Assembly: GCA_945890645.1 (NCBI GenBank)
Contig: CAMDCV010000015.1
Location: forward strand, 26,208-90,207
From: Akkermansia muciniphila
GTDB taxonomy: Bacteria; Verrucomicrobiota; Verrucomicrobiia; Verrucomicrobiales; Akkermansiaceae
Reading direction: 5' to 3'
Length of the DNA stretch: 64,000 bases
Both the position numbers and the translations under genes were made by a program. Each line of letters begins with the position of its first letter. The first letter of the stretch is position 1. A model generated the notes under the pieces. It ran no database searches and had not been told where the DNA came from. It worked only from the letters and a program-made list of their open reading frames with translations. Below, piece after piece: positions 51,096 through 61,292 of this stretch.

Positions 51096-51707
51096 CTACT
51101 TCACGCACCGCAGCATTTGCAACACCTTGCCTTGGCTTTCCCACAACAATTGGAAGTCGGTTTTCGGATAGAAAAAATCGCCATCTTGCCACGGCAGGAT
51201 GGTGAATTTTCCAAACGCACTTACTTCACGGCAAACCCACTCGAAGTATTCATCGTGATCGGTTTTGAATAAAAACTCGCCCCCGGGCTTGAGCGCCTCC
51301 CATAGCGCTAGCAAAAATTCTTGTTGCACCAGACGTCGTGGATGATGCCTGCCCTTCGGCCATGGATCAGGACAGAGCAGGTGCAATCGATCGATGCTGC
51401 TTTTTTCTAACAACCACTCGATGGTGTATTTGCTCTCCAAGCGCAGCACTTTGGCATTCGTCAATCCCGCGCGTGTGATGTCGCGCGCGACCTTGCGTAC
51501 GCGACCGAGCAAGCGCTCGACGCCGAGAAAGTTTCGCTCGGGAAATTGCTTTGCCATCGCCAACAAAAAAGCGCCATCGCCGCAACCGAGATCGACTTCA
51601 AAAGGCGCATCGCCAGGGAAAATCGCATCACTGCCCACACGAACAAAATAATCCTTTGGCACAAACAATCCCGTTTCGATGTATTTGAGTTTAATGCCTT
51701 TAGCCAT
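51096..51707 (-). CDS. trmB: tRNA (guanine-N7-)-methyltransferase
   Basis: 203 residues. Methylates G46 of tRNA using S-adenosylmethionine (EC 2.1.1.33). Motifs: FEVDLGCGDGAFLLAMA, FLGVER, and the TrmB signature LLCPDPWPKGRHHPRR. The ATG at 51707 replaces an in-frame TTG two codons upstream. Convergent with plsC. Confidence 0.95.
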   Translation of the reverse strand: MAKGIKLKYIETGLFVPKDYFVRVGSDAIFPGDAPFEVDLGCGDGAFLLAMAKQFPERNFLGVERLLGRVRKVARDITRAGLTNAKVLRLESKYTIEWLLEKSSIDRLHLLCPDPWPKGRHHPRRLVQQEFLLALWEALKPGGEFLFKTDHDEYFEWVCREVSAFGKFTILPWQDGDFFYPKTDFQLLWESQGKVLQMLRCVK

Positions 51708-51767
51708 GTTCAAAGAGCGTTTTTCCTTATTTCATGAGCGCTGTCAATCGTGAACGGAGTTGGCACA

Positions 51768-52652
51768 TTACGCCAAGAATTTCCGCAGCGATTCCAGATC
51801 ACGACGATAGAAGGCGATGCGCTCCGCTCCTGTGCCGAGGGGATATTCGTGATGTTGGCAAAACTCGCCGGTGAAGTTGCTTTGTTTCAAGGAGTCGAAG
51901 TAAGCCTTGCGCACGATACCTTTGCCGAACTCGCAGGAATCGCGATGCCAGTTGCTGTCCGCTTCACGCCAGCGGTAATCTTTTACGTAGGCGACACCGA
52001 TGCGTGGTCGCGCCAAACGGTATTGAATTGGCCAGCTTTGTCCGCCTTCGACAGTGGCGTGGGCGATGTCGAAGCAAAGTCCGAGATGGGTTGGGTCGGT
52101 GGGCTCCATGGCCATGATCGCATCCCAGATCGGGCCGCCGAAAAAGTTCGGGCCAGAATGGTTTTGATAGCCAGCCCACAGACCAAGCTCTTTGTTAAGA
52201 GCGGCGATGTCGCGGAAAACGGGAGCCATATCGCGAGCCACTTTCATGGGGTCATCGTTCTTCTGATACATCTGAAATCCGAGTCGGTATTTTTTGATGC
52301 CACACGAGGCCAGAGCGCGTAAGAATTTTTCTTCTTTGTCGGTGATTTTCAGAACATCAGTCGTAACCATGCAACTGTCTTTGCCGCGTTTTTTGAGAAG
52401 TTCGATGAACTTCGGTAAGTCATCTGCGACGCTTTCGATCTTGATGTGCGTGCTTTTCGCGCGAATGGTGACATCCACTCCATCCCAGCCAACCTCTTCC
52501 ACGAGAGCGGCGCTATCAGCGAGAGAAAGGTCGGAAAAGGATTTGGTGAAGCCGAGAATTTTGCAGGCTTTCGGCGCAGCAGGGGCGGTGGGTTGCGCGA
52601 CCAAGGATGATACGGCGGCGGCAGTGGTGGCGATAAATTGACGGCGTTGCAT
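51768..52652 (-). CDS. Tat-exported sugar phosphate isomerase/epimerase-like protein
   Basis: 294 residues. The N-terminus (MQRRQFIATTAAAVSSLVAQ) is a twin-arginine-type signal (RRQFI). The rest is an AP-endonuclease-2/xylose-isomerase-like TIM barrel (EEVGWDGVDVTIR, YRLGFQMYQKND, LGLCFDIAHATVEGG, NFTGEFCQHHEYPLG) with Glu/His/Asp residues suited to metal binding. Many such proteins exist in Verrucomicrobiota and Planctomycetota and probably act on sugars in the periplasm; substrate unknown. Confidence 0.82.
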   Translation of the reverse strand: MQRRQFIATTAAAVSSLVAQPTAPAAPKACKILGFTKSFSDLSLADSAALVEEVGWDGVDVTIRAKSTHIKIESVADDLPKFIELLKKRGKDSCMVTTDVLKITDKEEKFLRALASCGIKKYRLGFQMYQKNDDPMKVARDMAPVFRDIAALNKELGLWAGYQNHSGPNFFGGPIWDAIMAMEPTDPTHLGLCFDIAHATVEGGQSWPIQYRLARPRIGVAYVKDYRWREADSNWHRDSCEFGKGIVRKAYFDSLKQSNFTGEFCQHHEYPLGTGAERIAFYRRDLESLRKFLA

Positions 52653-52806
52653 GGATGAGAAACTAGTTATTTTCCGAATCCTCGCAAGTACGAAGAGTTG
52701 ATCGGCATTCAGCGAAAATCGTGCATTTGTTCAACCATAACCGGAGCATAGCGGAGATAGCCGAACAAACTCAATTCTTATCAAATGAGGCAAATATAAT
52801 GAAAAC

Positions 52807-52824
52807 CACGGAATGCACTGATTT
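52807..52824 (+). repeat. Nonamer repeat, host copy
   Basis: CACGGAATG, CACTGATTT: two 9-base units like those in the prophage. In the 345-base gap 52653-52997, where a minus-strand frame at 52731-52949 is not credible. Confidence 0.45.
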
Positions 52825-52938
52825 TGGAAGGGGGATTGCTGATCCTTTTTAAAAGCGCTGATCAGTGCTGCCTCGGCACTCAAAACTTCATTTTCCAGCC
52901 TGTCAAAGGTATGCATTGATGTCTTGACCTGTTCCACA

Positions 52939-52952
52939 AAATTGCGCAATTT
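52939..52952. promoter_or_regulatory. Palindrome before accB
   Basis: AAATTGCGCAATTT, a perfect 14-base palindrome 46 bases before the accB start and 18 bases before a -10-like TACACT (52970-52975). Could be an operator of the acc operon. Confidence 0.4.
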
Positions 52953-52997
52953 CTCCCCAGCAAACTCGCTACACTCTCACTATCAACCAACACTACC

Positions 52998-53462
52998 GTG
53001 GAACTCGATCAAATTCGCAAAATCGTCGAACTCATGCAGGAGCATGAACTTTCTTATTTTGACATGACCACCGCTGACGGCGTGCATTTGCGACTCAAAA
53101 AAGGCTCTGATCTCGAGGCTCTGCGCAGTGCCCTGTCTTCTGCTTCCTTTGCTCCCGCTGCGGCTCCAGCGTCCGCCCCAGCGGCCATTGCAACTCCCTC
53201 GTCTCCCGCCGCTCCCGCTGTTGCTGCCGGCTCGGAAATCACCTCGCCGATGGTGGGCACGTTCTACCGCAAGGCTTCTCCCGATGCTCCGGAATTCGTT
53301 AAAGTGGGCGATGCCGTAAGTGTCGGCCAGACCCTTTGCATCATCGAGGCGATGAAGGTAATGAACGAAATCAAAGCGGAGAAATCCGGCACGATCACTG
53401 CCGCCGTGGCTGAGGACGCTACTCCCGTGCAATACGGCGACGTCCTGTTCCGCATCGCCTAA
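52998..53462 (+). CDS. accB: Biotin carboxyl carrier protein of acetyl-CoA carboxylase
   Basis: 154 residues, starting at GTG (52998). N-terminal helix, an alanine/proline linker, and a C-terminal biotinyl domain with ITSPMVGTFY and IIEAMKVMNEI, whose lysine carries biotin. Carrier in the first step of fatty acid synthesis. Eighteen bases before accC, so co-transcribed. Confidence 0.95.
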   Translation: MELDQIRKIVELMQEHELSYFDMTTADGVHLRLKKGSDLEALRSALSSASFAPAAAPASAPAAIATPSSPAAPAVAAGSEITSPMVGTFYRKASPDAPEFVKVGDAVSVGQTLCIIEAMKVMNEIKAEKSGTITAAVAEDATPVQYGDVLFRIA

Positions 53463-53480
53463 CACCCTTTTCTCATCCTC

Positions 53481-54836
<1,356 letters not shown>

Positions 54837-54858
54837 TGATTGTTCTTTTCGCATAACA

Positions 54859-54897
54859 TTGAACCTGTTCGGTTCCTGTGATAGTCTTCCGCTCATG
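54859..54897 (+). promoter_or_regulatory. Sigma-70-type promoter with leaderless start
   Basis: TTGAAC (54859-54864), 17 bases, TAGTCT with TGA before it (54882-54887), seven bases, ATG at 54895. Host example of the same leaderless layout seen in the prophage. Confidence 0.55.
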
Positions 54898-55365
54898 TCC
54901 GCTCGCTCTACACTCAGTCCTGGCCATGTCGTCGTGCCGAGTCTTCTGATTGGCACCATGGCTGTCGGGCTTTCGGTGGGCATGGATTCGTTAGGGTTTT
55001 GGAATGCCCTCGATGAACGAGCCACCGCCTGGACCACAAGACTTGGTGATGGCATGCGCGACGCTCCCGCTCACTGGGTCTTGGTCCTCACGGTCGCATC
55101 GGCTTTTCTTCTGCCATTCTTGATGTTGTCCACTCCCCAGTGGTGGCGTCGATTGGTCTTATGGGTGAGTTTTTTACTCGTAACCATCGCGTGGATGCCG
55201 GTGCTGGCTCTGGCTTCGTGGAAATTGCCGCCCTGCATGCCCGTCATAGCGCTGTTGTGGAGTGGCTTGTGCGCACTCATCTACGCACAACAACATCGTT
55301 TGCCCTGTGAACAAATCGCTTCTGCGTCGCACAAGGAGAAAGTTGAGACCGTCAAACAAAACTAA
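54895..55365 (+). CDS. Small membrane protein, unknown
   Basis: 156 residues with about four hydrophobic segments (VPSLLIGTMAVGLSVGM; VLVLTVASAFLLPFLML; LVLWVSFLLVTIAWMPVLAL; MPVIALLWSGLCALIYA). The part around GFWNALDERATAW recalls the loop of CHASE2-type membrane sensors, but no sensor domain follows. Start placed at 54895 because of the promoter. It precedes recR by two bases. Function unknown. Confidence 0.65.
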   Translation: MSARSTLSPGHVVVPSLLIGTMAVGLSVGMDSLGFWNALDERATAWTTRLGDGMRDAPAHWVLVLTVASAFLLPFLMLSTPQWWRRLVLWVSFLLVTIAWMPVLALASWKLPPCMPVIALLWSGLCALIYAQQHRLPCEQIASASHKEKVETVKQN

Positions 55366-55367
55366 CC

Positions 55368-55973
55368 ATGGCAAAAGTTGAGTATCCAGCGGCGGTGCAA
55401 GAGTTGGTGGGCGAACTGAAACGCCTGCCAGGCATCGGTCCGCGCAGTGCGGAACGCATGGCGGTTTGGTTATTGCAAAGCAAACGCGCTGAACCACTGG
55501 CGCTCGCTCGCTCGCTCGAACGCGCGGATCGTGAACTTTGCTTGTGCGAAACCTGCGGTTTTTTTGCGACCGAAGATGCTTGTTCCGCGTGCGATGAAAG
55601 CGTCCGTGATGCCTCGATCATTTGTGTCGTCGAGCAACCGACCGATGTTTTACCCATGGAGAGATCGGGTTCGTTTCGCGGCGTCTATCACTGTCTCGGG
55701 GGAAAACTTTCACCACTGGATCATGTGTCGCCAGAAGACTTGCGCATCGCGCCGTTATTGCAGAGAGTTCATGCGGGTGTTGAAGTGATTCTCGCCCTGG
55801 GTTCCGATGTCGAAGGGGAAACGACCGCTCATTATCTCGCGGCGGAACTGCGCGGACGTGGATGTAGGATCACCCGCATCGCGCAAGGACTGCCTGCAGG
55901 TGGGGGATTGGAGCATGCCGACGAATTGACACTCCTGCGGGCGATGCAAGGTCGCCGTGAGATTGTGGAGTGA
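55368..55973 (+). CDS. recR: Recombination mediator RecR
   Basis: 201 residues. Works with RecF/RecO to load RecA at gaps. Seen: helix-hairpin-helix LKRLPGIGPRSAERMA, a C4 zinc finger (CLCETCGFF...ACSACD), a Toprim domain with ICVVEQPTDVLPMERSG and YHCLGGKLSPL, and the C-terminal LARGLPAGG-like AQGLPAGGGLEHADELTL. All family marks are present. Confidence 0.97.
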   Translation: MAKVEYPAAVQELVGELKRLPGIGPRSAERMAVWLLQSKRAEPLALARSLERADRELCLCETCGFFATEDACSACDESVRDASIICVVEQPTDVLPMERSGSFRGVYHCLGGKLSPLDHVSPEDLRIAPLLQRVHAGVEVILALGSDVEGETTAHYLAAELRGRGCRITRIAQGLPAGGGLEHADELTLLRAMQGRREIVE

Positions 55974-56041
55974 GAGCCAATCCCTCGGCATAAACGACTT
56001 TGTCATTGCCGCGCAAAGGCGGATGGTGCAGGGTGGCATAG

Positions 56042-58423
56042 ATGAAATTAAATGAACAAGCGGTCCTGCGATTCATGGCGGGGCCGGACTACAGACCCTT
56101 GGATCAATCGGAACTGGCGCGTGCGCTGGAAATCCATTCGAATGATCGCGCGGCACTACGTAATATTCTCCACAAACTCGCGACAGCAGGAAAAATACTC
56201 CAAGGCAGCAAATCGCGCTATGAGTTAGTCAAAGAGACGACGAAGTCTCGCACTCCGAAACAACTGGTGGGCACGATTCGTTTTGCGCCGAAGGGCTTCG
56301 CATGGGTCTATGCCGATCAGGATGCTCCCGAAAACAAGGACTGGGATTTCACACAGTTCGATCGCTTTCGTGCCGAGCAACGCGATTGTGGCACGGCACT
56401 CGATGGCGACCGCGTGATGGTGCAGGTGCTAACGCAGCCGAAATTTCATCGCGAGCGGGGTCGCATCAGTGAATCGGAAATGGAAGAGGTGGCGCCGAAA
56501 GTTCGCGTCGAGCAAGTGATCTCACGCCGCAGTGGCAAGGTGATAGGGATTTTCCGGCGCAAGGCGAAATTTTTCTGGGTCGAAGTCGATGATGTCGCGC
56601 TAAAGGGCTCTGTTGATCTCACCGTTGATACCACCGCGCAGCCGGGGCAGATGGTGGTGCTGGAATTGGACCGATGGGATAATGCGAAACAAGCGCCGAA
56701 AGGCCGTGTGGTTGAGGTGCTTGGCTGGCCCGGCGATCCCGGGGTCGATATTCTTTCGGTGATTCATCGCAATGGACTACGCACGACATTTTCTGATGTC
56801 GTGATGACAGAGGCACACGCGACACCCGAGACAATTCCGTTAGACGAAATGAAACGACGCGAGGACTGGCGTGACCGCTTGGTGATGACCATAGACCCTG
56901 CCGATGCAAAAGACCACGACGACGCGATCTGGGTCGAACGTCTCTCCACGGGCTGGCGTCTTGCAGTGCACATCGCGGATGTTTCTCACTACGTCAAGCC
57001 CGGCACGGCGATGGATGTGGAAGCACAAAAGCGCGGCAATTCGACCTATCTTGTGGATCGTGTGTTGCCGATGTTACCACCAGAATTGAGCAATGGCATT
57101 TGTTCGCTGAAGCCGGATGTGGATCGCCTCACGAAATGCGCTTTAATGGAGATCGATCACAGTGGTCGCATTGCTAAAGCGGAATTTTTTGATGCGGTCA
57201 TTCACAGTCGCGCCAAACTCTCGTATGAAGAAGCCCAGGCCATGCTGGATGGCGATGAAAGCGGCGACACAGAAGCCACGGCAATGGTGCGCGAGGCGTG
57301 GAAGATGGCATCGCGCATGCGCGAGCTGCGTTTCAAGATGGGTTCGCTCGATCTCGAATTTCCTGAGTTTCGTGTGATCCTCGATGACAAAGGTCAAGCG
57401 TGCGAAGTGCGTGAAGTGATTCACACCATCAGCCATCAACTCATCGAAGAATGCATGCTTGCCGCCAATGATGCGGTGGCACTCGCTCTGAAACGTCGCC
57501 AAAAACCAGTAGTGCATCGTGTGCATGAAGACCCGGACTTTGAAAAACTGAATGCCTTTGCGGAAACAGCACGAGGTTTCGGTTACAAGGTCGGTGACTT
57601 AAGCAACCGCGTGCATGTGCAGCAGTTGTTAGATTCGGCAAAAGGCAATCCCGACGAACATGTGATCAAACTTGGTTTGTTGAAAAGCCTCAAACGCGCG
57701 CAGTATGATGTCGATCCTCTCGGCCATTACGGCTTGGCAAAACAGGACTACTGCCACTTTACCAGCCCGATCCGTCGGTATGCCGACCTTGTGGTGCATC
57801 GTGCCCTGCAACCACTACTCCGCAATGCGCCGAAGGTTTGCGATCGCACACCGCCGCAACGTGAATTGATCGAGATCGCACAACATATTTCCACCACCGA
57901 GCGGACCTCCGCCGGAGCGGAGAGCGAAACGAAATTGCTCAAGCTCATGGAGTGGCTGGCTAAGGCTGGTGAAATGAAAGATGCGCCAACGTTCGAAGGC
58001 ATGATCACCGAGGTGCGGCCTATGGGATTGTTTGTCGAGGCCATCGCGATTGGCATGAAGGGCGTGGTCAAACGCGAAGATTTACCCGCAGGCGACTGGT
58101 ACTTCGATGCCGCGCGACATCGATTTACGAGTCGTGAAGGCGGCGAATTCCGCGCCGGGCAGGCCGTGCCCTTGCGTGTGGGCAAAGTAGATTTTGCGAG
58201 AAAGTTTGTCGATTTCAGCATCGCTGGTGAGCCCCGTGATCCGCGCAGTAAAGAGGAACGTTCGCCGAAACAAGGCGGACGTTCGCAAGGCGCGCGTGGA
58301 AAGAAAACGCCACTAGAGGCGACCAAGCGAGGCAAAGAATCAAGTCGTCCGCCTACCAAAAAAGCGCGTCAAGGAGAGCCTCCGAAAACGGATAAACCAG
58401 CGAGTAAACGCAGAAGGCGATGA
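56042..58423 (+). CDS. rnr: Ribonuclease R
   Basis: 793 residues. 3'-to-5' exoribonuclease (RNB family) that degrades structured RNA. N-terminal winged helix (LDQSELARALEIHSND), cold-shock domains, catalytic RNB part with IDPADAKDHDDAIWVE and AVHIADVSHYV, HRVLPMLP-type VDRVLPMLPPELSNG, CHFTSPIRRYADLVVHR, then an S1 domain and a basic serine/lysine-rich tail (ESSRPPTKKARQ). Complete. About 70 bases after recR; a hairpin element begins immediately after its stop. Confidence 0.95.
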   Translation: MKLNEQAVLRFMAGPDYRPLDQSELARALEIHSNDRAALRNILHKLATAGKILQGSKSRYELVKETTKSRTPKQLVGTIRFAPKGFAWVYADQDAPENKDWDFTQFDRFRAEQRDCGTALDGDRVMVQVLTQPKFHRERGRISESEMEEVAPKVRVEQVISRRSGKVIGIFRRKAKFFWVEVDDVALKGSVDLTVDTTAQPGQMVVLELDRWDNAKQAPKGRVVEVLGWPGDPGVDILSVIHRNGLRTTFSDVVMTEAHATPETIPLDEMKRREDWRDRLVMTIDPADAKDHDDAIWVERLSTGWRLAVHIADVSHYVKPGTAMDVEAQKRGNSTYLVDRVLPMLPPELSNGICSLKPDVDRLTKCALMEIDHSGRIAKAEFFDAVIHSRAKLSYEEAQAMLDGDESGDTEATAMVREAWKMASRMRELRFKMGSLDLEFPEFRVILDDKGQACEVREVIHTISHQLIEECMLAANDAVALALKRRQKPVVHRVHEDPDFEKLNAFAETARGFGYKVGDLSNRVHVQQLLDSAKGNPDEHVIKLGLLKSLKRAQYDVDPLGHYGLAKQDYCHFTSPIRRYADLVVHRALQPLLRNAPKVCDRTPPQRELIEIAQHISTTERTSAGAESETKLLKLMEWLAKAGEMKDAPTFEGMITEVRPMGLFVEAIAIGMKGVVKREDLPAGDWYFDAARHRFTSREGGEFRAGQAVPLRVGKVDFARKFVDFSIAGEPRDPRSKEERSPKQGGRSQGARGKKTPLEATKRGKESSRPPTKKARQGEPPKTDKPASKRRRR

Positions 58424-58505
58424 GTGGCGGAGGCGTCTCGCCTCCTAGCCTATCAATGCTTGCTTGGATTGGCTATTGGGCTTGCGGGCGAGACGCCCGC
58501 GCCAC
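58424..58505. repeat. Dispersed inverted-repeat element (82 bases)
   Basis: Ends GTGGCGGAGGCGTCTCGCC and GGCGAGACGCCCGCGCCAC, 19-base inverted repeats with two mismatches, starting at the base after the rnr stop and reaching the next gene's stop. Internal GGCGTCTCGCC-type hairpin. Same style of ends as at 44749 and 60560. Confidence 0.65.
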
Positions 58506-58507
58506 GG

Positions 58508-59749
58508 TCAACGCAATTTCTCCAACGCGTTTAGACGTTGCGATAGCGGGGGATGCGAGTAATCGAGACAGATGCGCAACGCGTGCGGGGTGGGGTGCGA
58601 TAGATTGTCGGTCGTGAGTTTTTTCAATGCTGTGATCAAGGCCTCGGGTGAACCGGTGTGCTTGGCGGCGTAGGCATCGGCTTCGAATTCATGCTTCCTT
58701 GACCAGCGATTGCTGAAAATTCCTAACAAGCGCGAGGCAGGGGAAAACAATATGCCAAACAACACCAGTCCCACATGCGGGCTGATGCTGGCGACACCGA
58801 AGGCATCAAACAACAAGCGCGCAAAGGCACCATCGGGATTGGTTGCAAGGCCGATGAGGAAAAATATCACAGCAGATTGCGCGATGGAAACGACCAATCG
58901 CTGCGGGATGTGTTTGCAACGGAAGTGGCCGATTTCATGGGCGAGGATGGCGACCAATTCTTCGGTGCTGTGCTTTTCGATCAAGGTGTCAAATAGCGCG
59001 ATCTTCTTCGTTTTACCGAAGCCGGTGAAAAACGCATTCGCTTTCGTCGAGCGCTTCGAGCCATCCATCACGTAGAGCCCGACAATGGGGAATTCGCAAC
59101 GTTTCGCCATCGCCTCAATGGCATCTCGCAGTTCGCCTTCGGGCATGGGTTCGAATTTATTGAACAGCGGCAGAATCACCGCCGGAGCGAGCCACATCAT
59201 CAGCAATTGAAAGGCGGAAACACAGAGCCACGCCCAAACCCAAGCGTGATCAACAGTGGCAAAAATCCACAACACCGCAGCCGCGATCGGAAGGCCGATG
59301 ACAATCCCTAACAGGATGCTTTTGATCTGATCGAGTGCATAAAGTTTCGGCGTCGTTTTGTTAAAACCGAATTTTTCTTCAATGACAAAGGTATCGTAGA
59401 TCGCGAGTGGGAGTCCTATGAGATATTGGGCAAAAAACAACAACCCGAGAAAGGCTAATCCCGCACGAATCGGCGAATCCGTAAACCATTGCTGCGTGAG
59501 TGCATCGAGCCATCCAAATCCACCGAGCATCCAGAATGCCAATAACAACATGAGTCCAAAGGTCGATTCGATGATGGAAAATCGCGCCGACGAAATTGAG
59601 TAGGCTCGCGCTTTGTCGTATGAGTCTTGCGTCCAAAGGTCGCGCAAATTGGCAGGGATTTCTGTGGCGAAGGATTTGAGATTTAAGAGAGTTGCGATCA
59701 ATTCGAGTTTCCAAAACAGGAATAGTACGATAACTAAAGTCACTGCCAT
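58508..59749 (-). CDS. Ste24-type M48 membrane metalloprotease
   Basis: 413 residues from the ATG at 59749, preceded by GGGAAG. Peptidase_M48_N membrane domain (first helix MAVTLVIVLFLFWKLELI; later LIGLPLAIYDTFVIEEKFGF), then the zinc protease with HEIGHFRCKH (zinc site and catalytic Glu) and EFEADAYAAKHTG with the third zinc ligand. Layout and length match CAAX prenyl protease 1/Ste24 homologues in bacteria, likely quality-control proteases of the inner membrane. Longer starts (up to 59929) would run over the divergent lipoprotein gene. Confidence 0.88.
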   Translation of the reverse strand: MAVTLVIVLFLFWKLELIATLLNLKSFATEIPANLRDLWTQDSYDKARAYSISSARFSIIESTFGLMLLLAFWMLGGFGWLDALTQQWFTDSPIRAGLAFLGLLFFAQYLIGLPLAIYDTFVIEEKFGFNKTTPKLYALDQIKSILLGIVIGLPIAAAVLWIFATVDHAWVWAWLCVSAFQLLMMWLAPAVILPLFNKFEPMPEGELRDAIEAMAKRCEFPIVGLYVMDGSKRSTKANAFFTGFGKTKKIALFDTLIEKHSTEELVAILAHEIGHFRCKHIPQRLVVSIAQSAVIFFLIGLATNPDGAFARLLFDAFGVASISPHVGLVLFGILFSPASRLLGIFSNRWSRKHEFEADAYAAKHTGSPEALITALKKLTTDNLSHPTPHALRICLDYSHPPLSQRLNALEKLR

Positions 59750-59795
59750 GAACTTCCCATCGATGATTGCCAAAAAAGTTTGTTCCAATAAATGC

Positions 59796-60410
59796 ATGCG
59801 AGTTGCTGCTATCATCGCGATTGCGCTGGGATTGTCAAACTGCGCGAGCTTAATTGCGAAAAAGAACACATACGCGAGTGAGGGACCCAGCGTGAAAATC
59901 AACGGTGCGACGGTGCGTATGCAGGTCAATCCTCAGGGTTCGGCGAATGGATCCATGGCATTCAGTGCGATGATTGTATCGTCGGCAGTTGCTACGTTAG
60001 AAGGCCCGTTTCGCTGGCGATTGGAAGCCGTGGGTACGCCGGGGGTGCATCAATCGGTGGTGATTCATCGTCTTCACACGACTACCGAAAAATCAAAACG
60101 GAGCGGTTGGTATCCTGCAGAAAAATTGAATCGACGCGCTGATTTTAAGACCAGCAAGGATCAACCTAGTATTTCCAGAGCTCGCTATGAAATCCCAGGA
60201 CTGTTGAAAGTCGATTCGGCCACGGATGGAAAGCTGACCATCCTTGCCGATGTTTCCGTGTTTACCAAGGAACGACGTGAGAGAAAGCTTGTGCGATTTC
60301 ATCTCGATCCGCAGCAAAAGCGCGCCGATGAATTTATCATCTTACCGGTAGAGATTGTGAAAACCTTCGGAAAAGACTGGGAAGATATGGAGGATCCTAG
60401 CTGGGATTGA
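59796..60410 (+). CDS. Lipoprotein of unknown function
   Basis: 204 residues from the ATG at 59796, MRVAAIIAIALGLSNC: hydrophobic stretch and lipobox (L-S-N-C), so a lipid-anchored envelope protein. The body is beta-rich (FRWRLEAVGTPGVHQSVVIH, VDSATDGKLTILADVSVFT) with basic residues. No family recognised. Its start is about 46 bases from that of the divergent protease gene. Confidence 0.75.
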   Translation: MRVAAIIAIALGLSNCASLIAKKNTYASEGPSVKINGATVRMQVNPQGSANGSMAFSAMIVSSAVATLEGPFRWRLEAVGTPGVHQSVVIHRLHTTTEKSKRSGWYPAEKLNRRADFKTSKDQPSISRARYEIPGLLKVDSATDGKLTILADVSVFTKERRERKLVRFHLDPQQKRADEFIILPVEIVKTFGKDWEDMEDPSWD

Positions 60411-60421
60411 TGCGGTGGAAG

Positions 60422-60449
60422 CAGGGAGAGCCGCCGTCTCGGCGGCTTC
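60422..60449. repeat. Dispersed hairpin, host copy of the 15051 element
   Basis: AGCCGCC / GGCGGCT around GTCTC, preceded by CAGGGAG; identical over 26 bases to the reverse complement of 15053-15078 inside the prophage. Confidence 0.7.
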
Positions 60450-60545
60450 AGGCTCGTGAGGTGACTAGCGGCATTTTTTATCTTTGATACACTGAGACCC
60501 TCTGAAAGCACTGGCTTATTGACTGAAAAAGAACCTTTGGATTTG

Positions 60546-60576
60546 GGCTTGGAGGCCAGAGGCCTCCGCCACGAAT
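60546..60576. repeat. Hairpin repeat
   Basis: GGAGGCC / GGCCTCC around AGA, followed by GCCACG; relative of the GTGGCGGAGGC ends at 58424. Overlaps the stop of the next minus-strand gene, so it may end that transcript. Confidence 0.5.
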
Positions 60577-61253
60577 TAGAATGCGGGGGCGATGATCAGT
60601 TCATCTCCGGCTTCTGGCGAGAAGGGGCCGATGCTGGGGAGCACATCCGCGATCGCTTCACCGCCGATGATTTCACGCACCTTGACACTGCCGGCGATGC
60701 CGTCTTTGCGACGCACGGCAAGTTCGGTATCGACCGTCACATGCTCCGGCATCACCAGTTGAATGGTCACAAAGGCGCCAGTGGCAGGATCGTTGACAAA
60801 TTCCATCACTTTGGCCATCAGCAGCGCGTCCGTAATTTGGCGGGCACGTCGTAGTTCCTTGTCGCTTTTTTCCACATCGAGTTGTGCGATGAGATTGCCT
60901 TCTTGTTTGGCGACGCTCACTTCCTTATCCTTCATCTCCAATTCCCGTTGTAAGGCGGCATTGCGATCTTCGATTTGGCGCAGCTTGGCGGCTTTCTCCT
61001 CGAGCTCTTGGTTGGAGTTCATGGGGCTGATTACAGCGCCGGTAGCCGAGGAGGTGACACCCATATCACGCAGTTGTTTTTCCGTGCGGAGAATTTCCTC
61101 TTCGCGTTTGATTTCTTCCAGTTGCGTGCGGATGCGAGCGAGCTCGGCGGCCGGTGCGTCTTTGCTGATGCTGCGTTGCGTTTGCCAACTCCATGCCAGC
61201 GCGCCCAAGAGCAGCGCGGTGGTGGTGGCGAGTAGCATTTTGATCGTGTCCAT
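60576..61253 (-). CDS. Membrane-anchored coiled-coil protein, unknown
   Basis: 225 residues. N-terminal hydrophobic helix (LLATTTALLLGALAWSW), a long coiled coil (about 35-140, RIRTQLEEIKREEEILRTEK) and a C-terminal globular part with beta strands (VTIQLVMPEHVTVDTELAVR, KVREIIGGEAIADVLPS) that resembles a small beta-barrel module. No family recognised. Forty bases downstream of the OmpA-like gene on the same strand, so possibly an operon building an envelope structure. Confidence 0.7.
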   Translation of the reverse strand: MDTIKMLLATTTALLLGALAWSWQTQRSISKDAPAAELARIRTQLEEIKREEEILRTEKQLRDMGVTSSATGAVISPMNSNQELEEKAAKLRQIEDRNAALQRELEMKDKEVSVAKQEGNLIAQLDVEKSDKELRRARQITDALLMAKVMEFVNDPATGAFVTIQLVMPEHVTVDTELAVRRKDGIAGSVKVREIIGGEAIADVLPSIGPFSPEAGDELIIAPAF

Positions 61254-61292
61254 ACTAGAAATGCGTTAGAAGTTGCGTGAGAAAAATCCAGC

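Noticed and set aside
52731..52949. 72-codon minus-strand frame before accB
   Set aside because: No start signal, covers the palindrome and promoter area, translation looks random.
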